NCBI GenBank assembly: GCA_025927795.1
Contig: JAICKT010000002.1
Span: 1 to 36,518, forward strand
Origin: Parafilimonas sp.
GTDB lineage: Bacteria; Bacteroidota; Bacteroidia; Chitinophagales; Chitinophagaceae
Length of the DNA stretch: 36,518 nucleotides
Direction: 5' to 3'
In this document: piece by piece, positions 1-11,125 of the stretch
Layout of the letters: each line of letters begins with the position of its first letter
How positions within the stretch are numbered: the stretch's first letter is position 1
The notes under the pieces: generated by a model
Databases searched by the model: none
What the model was told of the DNA's origin: nothing
Seen by the model: the letters and a program-made list of their open reading frames with translations, nothing else
Translations under genes and position numbers: made by a program

Positions 1-1503
1 TCAGTGCCCAAAGTTGATGAAATGGATTTTATTTCTGGCAAGCACAAGTATGTTTCAGATATGAAGTTACCGGGGATGCTTTATGGCAAAGTGTTGCGCC
101 CGCCTTCTTACGGAGCAAAGCTTATCGAAGCAGACCTGTCAAAAGCAAAGAATATACCTGGTGCAATTGTGGTGAAAGATGGAGACTTTGTGGGAGTGGC
201 TGCACCTGATATAAGAACCGCTACAAGCGCTTTGCTGTCTATTGATGCCAAATGGGAAGAGCGTAATGACCATCCATCCAACGAAAATATTTTTGAATAC
301 TTACTGAAGAATACTTCGGAAGAAAAAAATGAAAGAGACCAGGGCACAACCACCGGCAACGTGGAAAGCGGGTTATCTGAAGCGGCATTCAAATATTCCA
401 ATACTTACAACATCAATTACATAGCACATGTACCGCTTGAGCCGCGAGCTGCAGTGGCGCAATGGGCTGATGGAAAGCTTGCGGTGTGGACAGGAACACA
501 AAGACCGTTTGGTGTTCAGCAGGAACTGGCTGAAACATTCAGGTTAAATAAAGAAAAGGTGAGGGTGATAATGCCGGATACAGGCTCCGGGTATGGAGGA
601 AAACATAGCGGTGAAGCGGCGATAGAAGCTGCACGACTGGCGCAGGAAGCGAAGGCGCCCGTGAAAGTTGTATGGACAAGAGAGGAAGAATTTACATGGG
701 CATACTTTAGACCAGGCGGTGTGATAAAAGTGGATGCAGGCGTGAATAAAGATGGTACCATCACTGCATGGAAATTTACTAATTATAATTCAGGTGGTGC
801 AGGGCTCGACACACAATACAAAGTAAGCAACAAAAAAATAGTACATGTACCATGCAACACGCCGTTAAGACAAGGTTCTTACCGGGGGCTTGCATCTACA
901 GCCAATGTATTTGCAAGGGAATGCAGCATGGGTGACCTTGCCCGTTTAATTGGCATGGACCAACTTGATTTCCGCCTAAAAAATTTAGACGATGACCGGT
1001 TTATTGCGGTTTTGCAGGCAGCTGCGAAAGCTTTTGGCTGGAGTAAATCGAAAACTGCCGGTCATGGTTATGGCATTGCGGGCGGGTTTGAAAAAGGCGG
1101 TCATGTGGGCACCTGTGCTGAAGTGATGGTGACGAGTGATAAAGAAGTGAAGGTGCTTCGTGTAACGCAGGCATTTGAATGCGGCGCTATTGTAAACCCG
1201 CATCATTTAGAGAACCAGCTAACGGGTGCTATAATTATGGGTCTTGGCGGTGCTTTATTTGAAGCGGTTCAGTTTGCTAATGGTAAAATTTTAAACGCCG
1301 GTCTTTCAGCATACAGGGTGCCGCGTTTTAATGATATACCCAAAATTGAAGTGATTTTAATAGATCGCAAAGATTTGCCTTCTGCCGGTGCAGGCGAGGC
1401 AGGAATTATTGGTGTTGCACCTGCCATACGTAATGCCATTCTTGATGTTGCTGGAACAGCATTCAATACTTTGCCCATGTTGCCAAACGGAGTGTTATCT
1501 TAA
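1..1503 (+). CDS. Molybdopterin-binding (xanthine dehydrogenase/aldehyde oxidase/isoquinoline 1-oxidoreductase-like) large subunit, C-terminal part; 5' end outside window
   Basis: Frame is open through the left edge (TCA before GTG at 4). Motifs GSGYGGKHSGEAAIEAARLA, QGSYRGLASTANVFARE and the C-terminal GEAGIIGVAPAIRNAI with the GEAG glutamate typical of this family. Confidence 0.9.
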   Translation, partial: SVPKVDEMDFISGKHKYVSDMKLPGMLYGKVLRPPSYGAKLIEADLSKAKNIPGAIVVKDGDFVGVAAPDIRTATSALLSIDAKWEERNDHPSNENIFEYLLKNTSEEKNERDQGTTTGNVESGLSEAAFKYSNTYNINYIAHVPLEPRAAVAQWADGKLAVWTGTQRPFGVQQELAETFRLNKEKVRVIMPDTGSGYGGKHSGEAAIEAARLAQEAKAPVKVVWTREEEFTWAYFRPGGVIKVDAGVNKDGTITAWKFTNYNSGGAGLDTQYKVSNKKIVHVPCNTPLRQGSYRGLASTANVFARECSMGDLARLIGMDQLDFRLKNLDDDRFIAVLQAAAKAFGWSKSKTAGHGYGIAGGFEKGGHVGTCAEVMVTSDKEVKVLRVTQAFECGAIVNPHHLENQLTGAIIMGLGGALFEAVQFANGKILNAGLSAYRVPRFNDIPKIEVILIDRKDLPSAGAGEAGIIGVAPAIRNAILDVAGTAFNTLPMLPNGVLS

Positions 1504-1559
1504 ATGGTTTGAAAAATATGAGAACGTTTTCTTGATTACTACATGTCATACAATTCAAC

Positions 1560-1613
1560 AATAGCAACTGCGCTGTCTTTTTGTTGATGCAATGTTGTGG
1601 TTGAGTTGCTATT
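1560..1613. terminator. Inverted repeat AATAGCAACT...AGTTGCTATT downstream of the molybdopterin oxidoreductase; possible terminator
   Basis: Perfect 10-bp arms (1560-1569, 1604-1613), 34-nt loop, followed by AT-rich DNA. Long loop weakens the call. Confidence 0.3.
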
Positions 1614-1810
1614 ACAATTTATAAATTTTAAAAATTATTTCATCCATCTTGTTTGATAAGCGAAAACTGCTTATAATAACAGCTCTCATTCTGCTTAATA
1701 ATTGGCAACACGAGGCTTAACTGTAAGCTGTAATTTTCGGACACAATGCAAATCAACACCTAATCGAACAATAATTTCATCAGTACAATTTATCCAAGTT
1801 AAGCAAGGCT

Positions 1811-4177
1811 TTACTCTGTTCTTAAACTTTTCGCAGGATTTGTAACAGCAGCTCTTATTGCCTGGAAGCTTACAGTAATAAGTGCAATGAATATTGCAAG
1901 CAATCCCGCAAGAATAAATATTACCGGATCTAAATGCACACGATATTCTTTATAATCCTGCAGCCAGCTATTCATTATCCATCCGCTAAGCGGGAATGCA
2001 ATAAGACAAGAGATTATAACAAGTATTATAAATTCTTTCGACAATAAACCTGCAAGCCCGCTTGTTGATGCACCCAATACTTTTCTGATACCAATTTCCC
2101 TTGTTCTTTTTTCCGCTGTGTATGCTGATAAGCCAAATAATCCAAGACAAGAAATTACAATAGCAAGCACTGCAAATACACCTGCTAATTTGCTAATGAG
2201 AGTTTCTGTTTTAAACAATTGATTAAACTGCTCATCAACAAAATTAAATTCAATTGGATAGCCGGGGTTATCTGCTTTAACTACAGATTCGATTTTTGCC
2301 AAAGCTGATTTTATATCTGCATTTTGTTTAAGACGAACGTTTAAAAAATTTACGTTCGTTGTATCAGAATATATAATAAGCGGAGCAGCCGGCGCATACA
2401 TTGAGTTATAAATAAAATCATTTATCACACCAACAATCGTATATTTTTCTTTGCCATCATTGCGTGTAATAAAACTGCCAACAACATCTTTTTTGCGAAG
2501 AAATTTTGCAAGCGCTTCGTTAATGATAATATTATTACTGTCTGATTTTATATCAGCATAAAAATCTCTGCCGCTTTTTAAATGCATGCCCATTGTTGAA
2601 ATATATTCCGGGCTTACACCTTCAACCGTTATCAGTATTTGCTTTTTTGGATCTTTGCCCGGCCATGCAAAATCTCCTGTATTGCTTCCTAATTGCAAAA
2701 CATAATCATTACTTAAACTTGCACTTTGCACTATACCGGTTTGTACTAAATCATTTTTTATTACGCCGAAATTCTGCTTCATATTTCCATTTAGAGCAGT
2801 ATAAACAAGCCCCTGTTTATCGTAACCAAGGTCCCTGCTTTTTACGTGTTGTATTTGCTGGTATATAATTATTGTGCTGATGATAAGCGTAACCGAAATA
2901 GTAAACTGCAGCACAACCAATCCTTTTCTTATAAAACCTGCACTGCCCGATTTTAATTTTAATCCTTTTAAAACAGCGATAGGGTTAAATGAAGAAAGAT
3001 AAAATGCAGGATAACTGCCCGCAATTAATCCGCATAAAACGGTAATCAATAATAATGCGCTGATATGAGATGGTTGAAAAATATTAAGCGTTAATTGTTT
3101 TTCAACAAGTGTATTAAATGCAGGTAAACAAAGAAGAATTATAATAATGGCAAACAACGTTGAAAGCAGCGACATAAATAATGCCTCACCAATAAACTGC
3201 ATAATTAATTTTCCCTTTGCAGCACCTAAAACTTTTCTAACGCCAACTTCTCTTGCACGTTGTTCTGAGCGTGCTGTAGCAAGATTCATAAAATTGATGC
3301 AGGCAATAATTAAAATTATCCATGCAATTAAACTAAACAGGTTTACATATTTTATTCTGCCTTCTTTTTCTTTTCCGTTTGTGTCAAAATTATTCCAGAG
3401 GCGCCAGCGATTCATAGGATAAATTGACATTCTTGCACTTGCATCACTCATCTTTGTTTGAATATAACCATACAATTTTTTATTGATGGAAGCAATGTTT
3501 GCATTCGGTTCTGTTTCTACGTAAGTAATAGTTCCATTGGTTCCCCATTCTTTCAGCCAGGTATTTTCATTTTCATAAATTTTAAAAGGTGCAAGCCAGT
3601 CAAATTTGAATGAAACATTTTTTGGAAGGTCTTTTATAACACCTGTAATTATATAATCCTGTTTGTTATTTACTTTAAGTGATTTGCCGATAACATCTGT
3701 TGTACCGAAAAACTTTTTCGCCATTGTTTCATTCACCACCAAAGAATACAACTGATTAAATGCAGTTGAGGCATTGCCTTTTATAAACTGTAATTGAAAC
3801 ATTTTTAAAAATGGTTCATCAACATAATTACCCTGGTCATAAATATTTTTATCCTGATAAGAAAAAAGTAATTGATTGCCCCACGTACAACGTGCTGTAT
3901 TTTTTATTCCGGGAATTTCTGCTTTTATTCCCTGCGCCATCGGGCCGGGCGTTGCATCAAACGTAAAGGTTGTACCGTCGTAAGTTTGCTGGTCTTTTAC
4001 GTTGTATAAATTATTGCGGTTGCTGAAATAATGATTATAGGTTAATTCATCTTCCACCCATAAAAAAATTAAAGCGGCGCATGCAATGCCAACAGCTAAA
4101 CCAAAAATGTTTAAGAAGCTGTAAGTTTTATTTTTCCAGAGATTGCGGAAAGTGGTTTTGAAATAATTGCGAAACAT
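1811..4177 (-). CDS. ABC transporter permease, FtsX/MacB-type (788 aa, two FtsX-like halves with MacB-like periplasmic domains)
   Basis: N-term MFRNYFKTTFRNLWKNKTYSFLNIFGLAVGIACAALI; repeated signature RAREVGVRKVLGAAKGKL and RTREIGIRKVLGASTSGL. Confidence 0.93.
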   Translation of the reverse strand: MFRNYFKTTFRNLWKNKTYSFLNIFGLAVGIACAALIFLWVEDELTYNHYFSNRNNLYNVKDQQTYDGTTFTFDATPGPMAQGIKAEIPGIKNTARCTWGNQLLFSYQDKNIYDQGNYVDEPFLKMFQLQFIKGNASTAFNQLYSLVVNETMAKKFFGTTDVIGKSLKVNNKQDYIITGVIKDLPKNVSFKFDWLAPFKIYENENTWLKEWGTNGTITYVETEPNANIASINKKLYGYIQTKMSDASARMSIYPMNRWRLWNNFDTNGKEKEGRIKYVNLFSLIAWIILIIACINFMNLATARSEQRAREVGVRKVLGAAKGKLIMQFIGEALFMSLLSTLFAIIIILLCLPAFNTLVEKQLTLNIFQPSHISALLLITVLCGLIAGSYPAFYLSSFNPIAVLKGLKLKSGSAGFIRKGLVVLQFTISVTLIISTIIIYQQIQHVKSRDLGYDKQGLVYTALNGNMKQNFGVIKNDLVQTGIVQSASLSNDYVLQLGSNTGDFAWPGKDPKKQILITVEGVSPEYISTMGMHLKSGRDFYADIKSDSNNIIINEALAKFLRKKDVVGSFITRNDGKEKYTIVGVINDFIYNSMYAPAAPLIIYSDTTNVNFLNVRLKQNADIKSALAKIESVVKADNPGYPIEFNFVDEQFNQLFKTETLISKLAGVFAVLAIVISCLGLFGLSAYTAEKRTREIGIRKVLGASTSGLAGLLSKEFIILVIISCLIAFPLSGWIMNSWLQDYKEYRVHLDPVIFILAGLLAIFIALITVSFQAIRAAVTNPAKSLRTE

Positions 4178-4185
4178 AAAGAAAG
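4112..4185. repeat. See 4185-4212 heptad entry (coordinate placeholder removed in favour of next item)
   Basis: Coordinate order is erroneous here; disregard this entry and use the next item. Confidence 0.
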
Positions 4186-4212
4186 TTATGTTTTAAGTTT
4201 TAAGTTTTGTGT
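4185..4212. repeat. Heptad-periodic direct repeat GTTATGT TTTAAGT TTTAAGT TTTGTGT
   Basis: Direct reading in 7-bp register, immediately upstream of the permease start codon. Confidence 0.6.
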
Positions 4213-4452
4213 ATGTGATTTTGCAGTCACTCTTAAATTTCTCCAATGGTTATGCCAGCAGGTAAATGCTTTAACAATAACGATTTAGCAAATTAATAAA
4301 TAATAAAGTGTTCGATAGCGAACAGTGATTGTGCAGTGGCGCACATAAGTGTAAAACTATTTAGTTTGTATATTTAAAAGATATTTTCGTATGCAATTAA
4401 ATATTGATTAAAATATTATTTAAATATGCATGCATAAAATCAAAACTTGTAA

Positions 4453-5793
4453 ATGACGCTTGTTGAGTACAATAACGCTTACTGGGCTTTTTGGAAAAAA
4501 ATATTGTTTCGTTTCTTTTTTATTTACCTGGTTTTACAGGCAACACCATGGATGTGGCTGGATAATATTCCGGGCGTTTATTTTATTACAAGAAATTATA
4601 AATATTTTATTGATTGGATAGTTCGTGCTGCGAACGCAAAAATTTTTCACGTAGAAAAAACCCTGGTGCATAATTCAACCAGCAGTGATGGTTCATGGAA
4701 TTGGGCTGCACAATGGCTGTATACTTCTGTTGCATTGTGTGGTTGCACAATATGGTCGTTGATTGAACGCAAAAAAAACAACTACATCAAATTAAATTAC
4801 TGGCTATGCCTTATTGTTCGTTACTATCTTGTTCTTGTATCTTTTGAATATGGCTTGGTAAAAATCTTTCTGCGGCAAATGCCATTTCCCAGCCAGAGCC
4901 AGATGGCAACACCATTAGGAGATTTAATGCCTATGCGGCTGGCGTGGATGTTTATAGGTTATTCAAAAACTTATGAAGCATTTGCAGGCTTTATAGAAAT
5001 CTCGATTGGTGTATTGCTGCTCTTTAGAAAAACTGCAACGCTTGGCGCGTTACTTGCGCTTGCGGTTTACATTAATGTTGCAGTAATAAATCTTAGTTAT
5101 GATGTGCCTGTAAAACTTTTTTCAATTAACGTGGTGGCATGTTGCCTGTATTTATTGTTGAATGATGTAAACAGGATTCTTTGCTTTTTTGTTTTCAATA
5201 AACCTGCTGCGCGCTGCAGCATTTTCTATTTTTCTTACTCAAAAAAATGGATGCACAATTCAAGATATATTTTGAAAACCCTTTTTATTATCGCTGCATT
5301 TATAATACCTTTTTACAGATATTGGCAATTAAAATATGGCCATCATATATCTTCAGTTGCAGCTAAACCCAATCCGCCTGACCCGATAAAACCGGGAATT
5401 TATGACGTAGTTGTTTTTAAAGTGAATAAAGATTCACTGCCCATATTATCATCAGATTCTTTACGCTGGCAGGATGTAATTTTTGAACATGGACCACACT
5501 CAGGAAGCATTAAAACCACAGACACGATATTCAGGCAGCGATACAGGCGTGGTTATTTTCAATATGAAACCAATGCAGCGCAACACATCATCAACTTTAG
5601 AAAATTACCAACCGACAGTGCCATGAGCAAAGCAATTATTTTATCGATGCACTATGAAATTCCTAACGACAGCACTATACAACTTTGGGGGAAGAAAAAC
5701 AATGATTCATTGTATGTATTATTGAAAAGAAGCAATCGTCATTTTCAATTAGGCGAAAAACAATTTCACTGGTTGAGTGATTATAGCCAGTAA
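4453..5793 (+). CDS. Multi-pass membrane protein, DoxX/HTTM-like N-terminal part with soluble C-terminal tail (446 aa)
   Basis: Several hydrophobic helices, then a charged C-terminal region from about residue 300. Family assignment by general resemblance only. Confidence 0.6.
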   Translation: MTLVEYNNAYWAFWKKILFRFFFIYLVLQATPWMWLDNIPGVYFITRNYKYFIDWIVRAANAKIFHVEKTLVHNSTSSDGSWNWAAQWLYTSVALCGCTIWSLIERKKNNYIKLNYWLCLIVRYYLVLVSFEYGLVKIFLRQMPFPSQSQMATPLGDLMPMRLAWMFIGYSKTYEAFAGFIEISIGVLLLFRKTATLGALLALAVYINVAVINLSYDVPVKLFSINVVACCLYLLLNDVNRILCFFVFNKPAARCSIFYFSYSKKWMHNSRYILKTLFIIAAFIIPFYRYWQLKYGHHISSVAAKPNPPDPIKPGIYDVVVFKVNKDSLPILSSDSLRWQDVIFEHGPHSGSIKTTDTIFRQRYRRGYFQYETNAAQHIINFRKLPTDSAMSKAIILSMHYEIPNDSTIQLWGKKNNDSLYVLLKRSNRHFQLGEKQFHWLSDYSQ

Positions 5794-5823
5794 AAAGTCA
5801 GAGTATTAAGAATTCATTATTCG

Positions 5824-7314
5824 CTACTCATTGCTCCAGCTTTGAGCTGCTTTAATTGCCCGTTTCCATCCTTTAATTAATAATGAACTTTGCGATGATT
5901 CCATTTGTGGTTCAAATATTTTTTCAACTTGCCATTGATTAGAAATTTCATCCATATTTTTCCAGTAGCCAACTGCAAGACCAGCAAGATAAGCTGCGCC
6001 CAACGCTGTTGTTTCTGTAATCTTCGGGCGTATAACTTTTGTGTTTAGTATATCGCTTTGAAATTGCATTAAAAAACTATTAATAGTTGCGCCGCCATCA
6101 ACCCGCAATTCTTTTACTTCAATATTAGCATCGGCCTGCATTGCATTAATTACATCCATGGTTTGATAGGCGATACTTTCCAAGGCAGCTCTTGCAATAT
6201 GCACATTTGTTGTGCCGCGTGTTATGCCAACTATCATTCCTCTTGCATGTTGGTTCCAGTAAGGCGCACCTAAACCTGCAAAAGCAGGAACAAAATATAC
6301 ACCCTCATTTGTTGTTGCATCTTTTGAAAGTTTTTCTACATCAGCAGAATTTTGTATGATATGTAATCCATCGCGCAGCCATTGCACAACAGCGCCTGCA
6401 ATAAACACACTGCCTTCCAGCGCATAAAAAGTTTTATTATTTATTTGCCATGCAATAGTTGTCAATAAATTGTTTTTTGAAATAACCGGTTGCTCGCCTG
6501 TATTCATCAGCATAAAACAACCGGTGCCGTAAGTATTTTTTATCATGCCGGGTAGTGTGCACATTTGTCCGAACAATGCAGCTTGTTGATCTCCTGCAAT
6601 ACCTGCAACAGGAATATTTTTAGCTGATAAAATGTTTTCTGTATATCCATAAATTTCACTGCTGCTTTTTACCTGCGGCAAAATTGATTTCGGAATATCA
6701 AACAGCGTAAGCAGTTCATCATCCCATTGCAATGAATGAATATTAAACAACATAGTTCGCGATGCATTCGTAACATCTGTTGCATGCACTTTTCCCTGCG
6801 TGAGATTCCACAACAACCAGCTATCTATCGTACCAAAACACAATTCATTTTTATTTGCTTTATCTCTTGCACCATCAACGTTATCTAAAATCCATTTTAG
6901 TTTTGTTGCAGAAAAATATGCATCAATTACCAAACCTGTTTTTTGTTGTATGATTGATGCGTAATTTTTTTTCAGTTCGTCGCAATAAGATGCTGTTCTT
7001 CTATCCTGCCATACAATTGCATTATATAAAGGTGTTCCGGTTTTTTTATCCCATACAACTGTTGTTTCCCTTTGATTGGTTATACCAATCGCTGCAACAT
7101 CATTTACCGTTAAACCTGCTTTTGTAATAGCTTCTGCAGCGGTACCTAATTGAGTACTCCATATTTCCAATGCATCATGTTCAACCCAACCCGGCTTAGG
7201 AAAAATTTGTGTAAACTCTTTTTGTGCAACAGAAACAATATTTCCTTTTTCATTAAAAATAATAGAACGTGAACTGGTTGTTCCCTGGTCGAACGATAAA
7301 ATATATTGTGACAT
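5824..7314 (-). CDS. glpK: Glycerol kinase
   Basis: [65 protein letters not shown]; about 496 aa. Start placed at the second Met ([11 protein letters not shown]). Confidence 0.97.
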   Translation of the reverse strand: MSQYILSFDQGTTSSRSIIFNEKGNIVSVAQKEFTQIFPKPGWVEHDALEIWSTQLGTAAEAITKAGLTVNDVAAIGITNQRETTVVWDKKTGTPLYNAIVWQDRRTASYCDELKKNYASIIQQKTGLVIDAYFSATKLKWILDNVDGARDKANKNELCFGTIDSWLLWNLTQGKVHATDVTNASRTMLFNIHSLQWDDELLTLFDIPKSILPQVKSSSEIYGYTENILSAKNIPVAGIAGDQQAALFGQMCTLPGMIKNTYGTGCFMLMNTGEQPVISKNNLLTTIAWQINNKTFYALEGSVFIAGAVVQWLRDGLHIIQNSADVEKLSKDATTNEGVYFVPAFAGLGAPYWNQHARGMIVGITRGTTNVHIARAALESIAYQTMDVINAMQADANIEVKELRVDGGATINSFLMQFQSDILNTKVIRPKITETTALGAAYLAGLAVGYWKNMDEISNQWQVEKIFEPQMESSQSSLLIKGWKRAIKAAQSWSNE

Positions 7315-7408
7315 TAGCAATAGTTTTTTTCAAAATAAAAATAAATTGAGAAGTTTTGTCCAGTTTATTTTTCTCTGCTTGTAATAAGCATAACTAAAAA
7401 TTTATAAC

Positions 7409-7768
7409 ATGAAAGAGTTTGTATTAATTTTCAGAACAACACCCAATCCCGATTTTAAACCATCAGCCGAACAACAGCAAGAAATGATGACAAGTTGGAT
7501 GAACTGGATGGGCAGTATTGCCGCACAAAATAAATTAGCGAGTAATGGCAGCAGGCTGGGCATTGCCAATTCAAAAGTTGTGAAGTCGCGCAATGTTGTT
7601 ACAGACGGACCTTACACAGAAATTAAAGAATTTATTAACGGCTTTATTATTGTTAGAACAAACACCGTTGATGAAGCAGTTGAAATTGCAAAAGAATGCC
7701 CGATGGTAACAGGCGGGGGCGGAAGTGTGGAAGTAAGAGCGGCTGTTGCTCCTGAAGACAACAGTTAA
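7409..7768 (+). CDS. YCII/DGPF-domain protein
   Basis: MKEFVLIFRTTPNPDFKPSAEQ..., TDGPYTEIKEFINGFIIV.. (DGPY motif), small size 119 aa. Confidence 0.85.
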   Translation: MKEFVLIFRTTPNPDFKPSAEQQQEMMTSWMNWMGSIAAQNKLASNGSRLGIANSKVVKSRNVVTDGPYTEIKEFINGFIIVRTNTVDEAVEIAKECPMVTGGGGSVEVRAAVAPEDNS

Positions 7769-7779
7769 TTGCATTACAT

Positions 7780-7820
7780 AAGCAGCAACTGTTTTTATAA
7801 GCAGTTGCTGCTTGTTTTTT
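7780..7820 (+). terminator. Rho-independent terminator after the YCII gene
   Basis: AAGCAGCAACTG (7780-7791) / CAGTTGCTGCTT (7802-7813) perfect 12-bp stem followed by GTTTTTT. Confidence 0.85.
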
Positions 7821-8120
7821 AGCGAATAAAGAACAGCGAATAGTATTGAAGATGTAAACGCAATTTTATTTTTAATTAACGTAATTGAATGAAATTTTTT
7901 TTGAGCAGTTGCGTTTATTCATATCATGATTGCCATAGAAAAATTTGAAGATGATAACACTTTACAACTACCTTTAGTAATAGCTGATTTAATTGTGCAA
8001 CTTCATCTAAGCTAACCGCGATTCCCGCTTTCTATTTATACTTTGTTTCGCTGTGTTTTAAAATATGTTGTATGTTGCAAGCAGTAACAACATAAACTTC
8101 ATTAAACAATATTGCCAGTT

Positions 8121-8945
8121 ATGAACAAAAAGATTTTTCTTATCGCCTGCTGTTTTTTTTGTTTTTATATTCTTAAAGCTCAAACAGAAGCGGATACTGC
8201 AACCATGTATCCAGGCTTGCAATATAGAGGCGACACAACAAAACCGGAAGCAACAGAATTTTACAGACCAGTTCCGCCGATTGTAACACCTGGCGCAACG
8301 CCACAAGATGCGCCTTCTGATGCAGTGATTTTATTTAATGGAAAAAGTTTGGATGCATGGGAATCTGCAAACGATACAACAAAGCCTGCTGACTGGATAA
8401 TTGATAACGGAGAACTTACCGTAAACAAAAAAGGTGGTGGAAGTATTCAGACAAAACAACATTTTTTAGATTATCAATTACATCTTGAATGGAAAGAACC
8501 AATAGATATTGAAGGCAAAGGACAAGCGCGTGGTAACAGCGGTGTGTTTCTTGCTTCAACAGGTAAAGGCGATGCGGGTTATGAAGTGCAAATTTTGGAT
8601 TGTTACAACAACACAACATATGTAAACGGCCAAACTGCTGCTGTTTATAAACAAGGAATTCCATTAGCAAATGCCTGTAAAAAACCAGGCGAATGGCAAA
8701 CGTATGACATCATTTGGACGGCTCCGCGTTTTGACGCAAATGGTAACTTAACCGACTCTGCAAAAGTTACTGTTTTACATAACGGCGTGCTTGTACAAAA
8801 TGATTTTCATTTAAGAGGTGTTACAAGATATATTGGATTGCCATATTATAAGGCACATGGTGCAACTTCAATTAAGTTACAATCACATGGTGATCCAAGC
8901 AAGCCAATAAGTTTTAGAAATATTTGGGTAAGAGCTTTGGATTAA
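8121..8945 (+). CDS. DUF1080 (3-keto-disaccharide hydrolase-like) secreted protein
   Basis: Signal peptide MNKKIFLIACCFFCFYILKAQ; DAVILFNGKSLDAWES, NSGVFLAS..GYEVQILDCYNNTTYVNGQTAAVY typical of DUF1080. ATG at 8121 preferred over the TTG at 8112. Confidence 0.9.
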   Translation: MNKKIFLIACCFFCFYILKAQTEADTATMYPGLQYRGDTTKPEATEFYRPVPPIVTPGATPQDAPSDAVILFNGKSLDAWESANDTTKPADWIIDNGELTVNKKGGGSIQTKQHFLDYQLHLEWKEPIDIEGKGQARGNSGVFLASTGKGDAGYEVQILDCYNNTTYVNGQTAAVYKQGIPLANACKKPGEWQTYDIIWTAPRFDANGNLTDSAKVTVLHNGVLVQNDFHLRGVTRYIGLPYYKAHGATSIKLQSHGDPSKPISFRNIWVRALD

Positions 8946-8962
8946 AACAATATATAATTATG

Positions 8963-9005
8963 AAAGTGGGAAGTGAATTTTGCATTTGCTTCTCACTTTA
9001 TTTTT
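8963..9005 (+). terminator. Putative intrinsic terminator of the DUF1080 gene
   Basis: AAAGTGGGAAG ... CTTCTCACTTT stem (one G-U) followed by ATTTTTA. Confidence 0.7.
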
Positions 9006-9285
9006 AAACGCAGTTGATGCAGCATCACATGCAATTTAAAAAGCGCGAACAATGTGATGTAAAAAATTGAAGTAACTGAGTTCAGAACTGGCAATAATTT
9101 CTTCCGAAAGTTTCGCCTGGATTATTAAATATCTTAAAGCTGCAAAATCAATATCATTACATAAAATGTGAAATACATCTCCGTTTAAATTTTTTACGCT
9201 GAAAGTTTTTTATAGATGAGGAAGATACAGTTGCTGATGTTGACAAATAAACAACTAAGAGGTACCAACATTAAAATTCATTTGC

Positions 9286-10440
9286 TCAATATTGAAAATT
9301 CTTCCTGCTATAATTTGAAAAGATATCAATTGCTTCATATAATTCAAATCCTATACCTTGTGCGAGTTGTTTTAGTTCTGTCATATTATGTGTTAGAAAT
9401 ATAGAAATAGTTTTTTTAACCGGGTCTGCAGACCACCAACCACCATACGCACCCGGCCAGCCAACTGAACCAATTGATCCCGCACAAGGCATTGATGCAT
9501 TGTTTTCTTTTAATACCACAGCAAGCCCTAAACCAAAGCCATAATGTTCTCTAAAGATTGATGAACCCAGTAATTTGGAATGTTCTCTTTGCAAAGCGGT
9601 TAATTGGTTGGTGCGCATTAACTCAGTAGTTTCCTGTTTTAAAATCTGGATACCATTTGAGCTTCCGTTTTCTACAAAAAGTTTTGCAAACTTTAAATAA
9701 TCGCATGTTGTTGACCAAAGTCCTTGTCCGCCTGATTCAAATTCTAAATTGCGGGGACGTTCTTTAAAAGCCATTTTTGCAGGAACCGTTTCAAGATGTA
9801 TTATATTACCCGATTCATCATAGCCAACATTTGCAGCACACCTGTTTCTTTTGTAATTGGGAACTGTAAAAAAAGTATCTGACATTTCTAAAGGATGGAA
9901 TATTTTTTCTTCCATCACTTTACCCAATGGCTTTTCTTCTATCTTAGAAATAAGAATACCTAATAAATCAGTAGATCTGCCGTAATTAAATATTTCACCC
10001 GTCTGGCTGGCTAAAGGTAAACTTGCCAATCCTTTTATCCATTGTTCATGTGTAAGTTCTGAATCAATATCACCTCCTAAAAATCCATTATAAGTAAACC
10101 CGGATTTGTGCGTTAGTAAATCAAGTATAGTAATAGGCCGCTTTGCATCTTCATATTCTCCCGATTTATTTTTTAAGACTTTCATATTCTTAAATTGAGG
10201 GAACCATTTTGTTATTGTATCCTGCAGATTTAATTTCTTCTCTTCGTATAATTTCATTGCGAGAACTGAAGTAATTGGTTTTGTCATGGAAGCAATCCTG
10301 AAAATAGTATCAGGCGTCATTAATTCGCATGTTTCCAGATTTTTGTATCCCTCACTTTCCTCATATACAATTTCACCATCTTTCCAGATAATGCAGTTAA
10401 CTCCGCCGAGCTTTTTATTATCTATTAATTTTTTAAACAT
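9286..10440 (-). CDS. Serine hydrolase of the beta-lactamase (class C/EstB-like) family
   Basis: SxxK motif in FRIASMTKPITSVLAMKLYEE, NYGRSTDLLG, GWPGAYGGWWSADP. Confidence 0.9.
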   Translation of the reverse strand: MFKKLIDNKKLGGVNCIIWKDGEIVYEESEGYKNLETCELMTPDTIFRIASMTKPITSVLAMKLYEEKKLNLQDTITKWFPQFKNMKVLKNKSGEYEDAKRPITILDLLTHKSGFTYNGFLGGDIDSELTHEQWIKGLASLPLASQTGEIFNYGRSTDLLGILISKIEEKPLGKVMEEKIFHPLEMSDTFFTVPNYKRNRCAANVGYDESGNIIHLETVPAKMAFKERPRNLEFESGGQGLWSTTCDYLKFAKLFVENGSSNGIQILKQETTELMRTNQLTALQREHSKLLGSSIFREHYGFGLGLAVVLKENNASMPCAGSIGSVGWPGAYGGWWSADPVKKTISIFLTHNMTELKQLAQGIGFELYEAIDIFSNYSRKNFQY

Positions 10441-10490
10441 TTCTTGCTGCTAAATTTTGTTATATATTTTATGATTTGAAAACTATTTTC

Positions 10491-10931
10491 TTACCTGAAA
10501 TTATATTCTATAATCTTCAATGGATTTCCCGCGCTGCTTGTATCAACATGCCATGAATTTCCCACATTCTCTATTTCATAAACAAAGCCCGCAGTTAGGT
10601 CCGCTTCATCATAGCCTATCACTTTCTTTTCAATCACTATTTTATGTGCAGGGTCAGGGATATCTTTTATCTGCATAGGTGCAAAAGCCGAATCAAAGAG
10701 AAGATTACTCGCGACCGTATCATAAACATAAACGCTTCCTTTTTTGATAAAGACGGTAAAATGAATGACAGAATTATCATTAGAAAAATTCTGGTCAGTA
10801 TAAAGCAACAAGCGGACTGTTCTGCCGCTGCCAACAGGTATTGGATTTTCACCTGCTCCATTCTTTTTGCACGATGCAATAGCAATGCATAAGGTTAACA
10901 ATAAACAAACATTGAAAGAAATTTTTTTCAT
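10491..10931 (-). CDS. Hypothetical lipoprotein
   Basis: Lipobox-like MKKISFNVCLLLTLCIAIASCKKNG; no recognised domain. Confidence 0.7.
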   Translation of the reverse strand: MKKISFNVCLLLTLCIAIASCKKNGAGENPIPVGSGRTVRLLLYTDQNFSNDNSVIHFTVFIKKGSVYVYDTVASNLLFDSAFAPMQIKDIPDPAHKIVIEKKVIGYDEADLTAGFVYEIENVGNSWHVDTSSAGNPLKIIEYNFR

Positions 10932-11125
10932 GGTTATAATTTATGCGCAGGTAAAACGGTAATTATGTTTAAAGAGTTGCTTGGCCAGGGAAGGATGATT
11001 AATGATAATAAAGAGAGGCTTTATAAATCTTCGAGTAATGGTATTAAACTATTTGTAACCTAATTATATTTTATTGGCAAATTTTATTGCGTCTTCATTC
11101 TGCACATATTACTGTTCAAGAAAAT

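Noticed and set aside
4112-4185. A feature entry with reversed coordinates in the feature list
   Set aside because: Entry error; it has confidence 0 and is replaced by the 4185-4212 heptad repeat entry.
7926-8015. 29-aa ORF MIAIEKFEDDNTLQLPLVIADLIVQLHLS upstream of DUF1080 gene
   Set aside because: Too short, no homology recognised and no convincing ribosome-binding context; cannot be supported from sequence alone.
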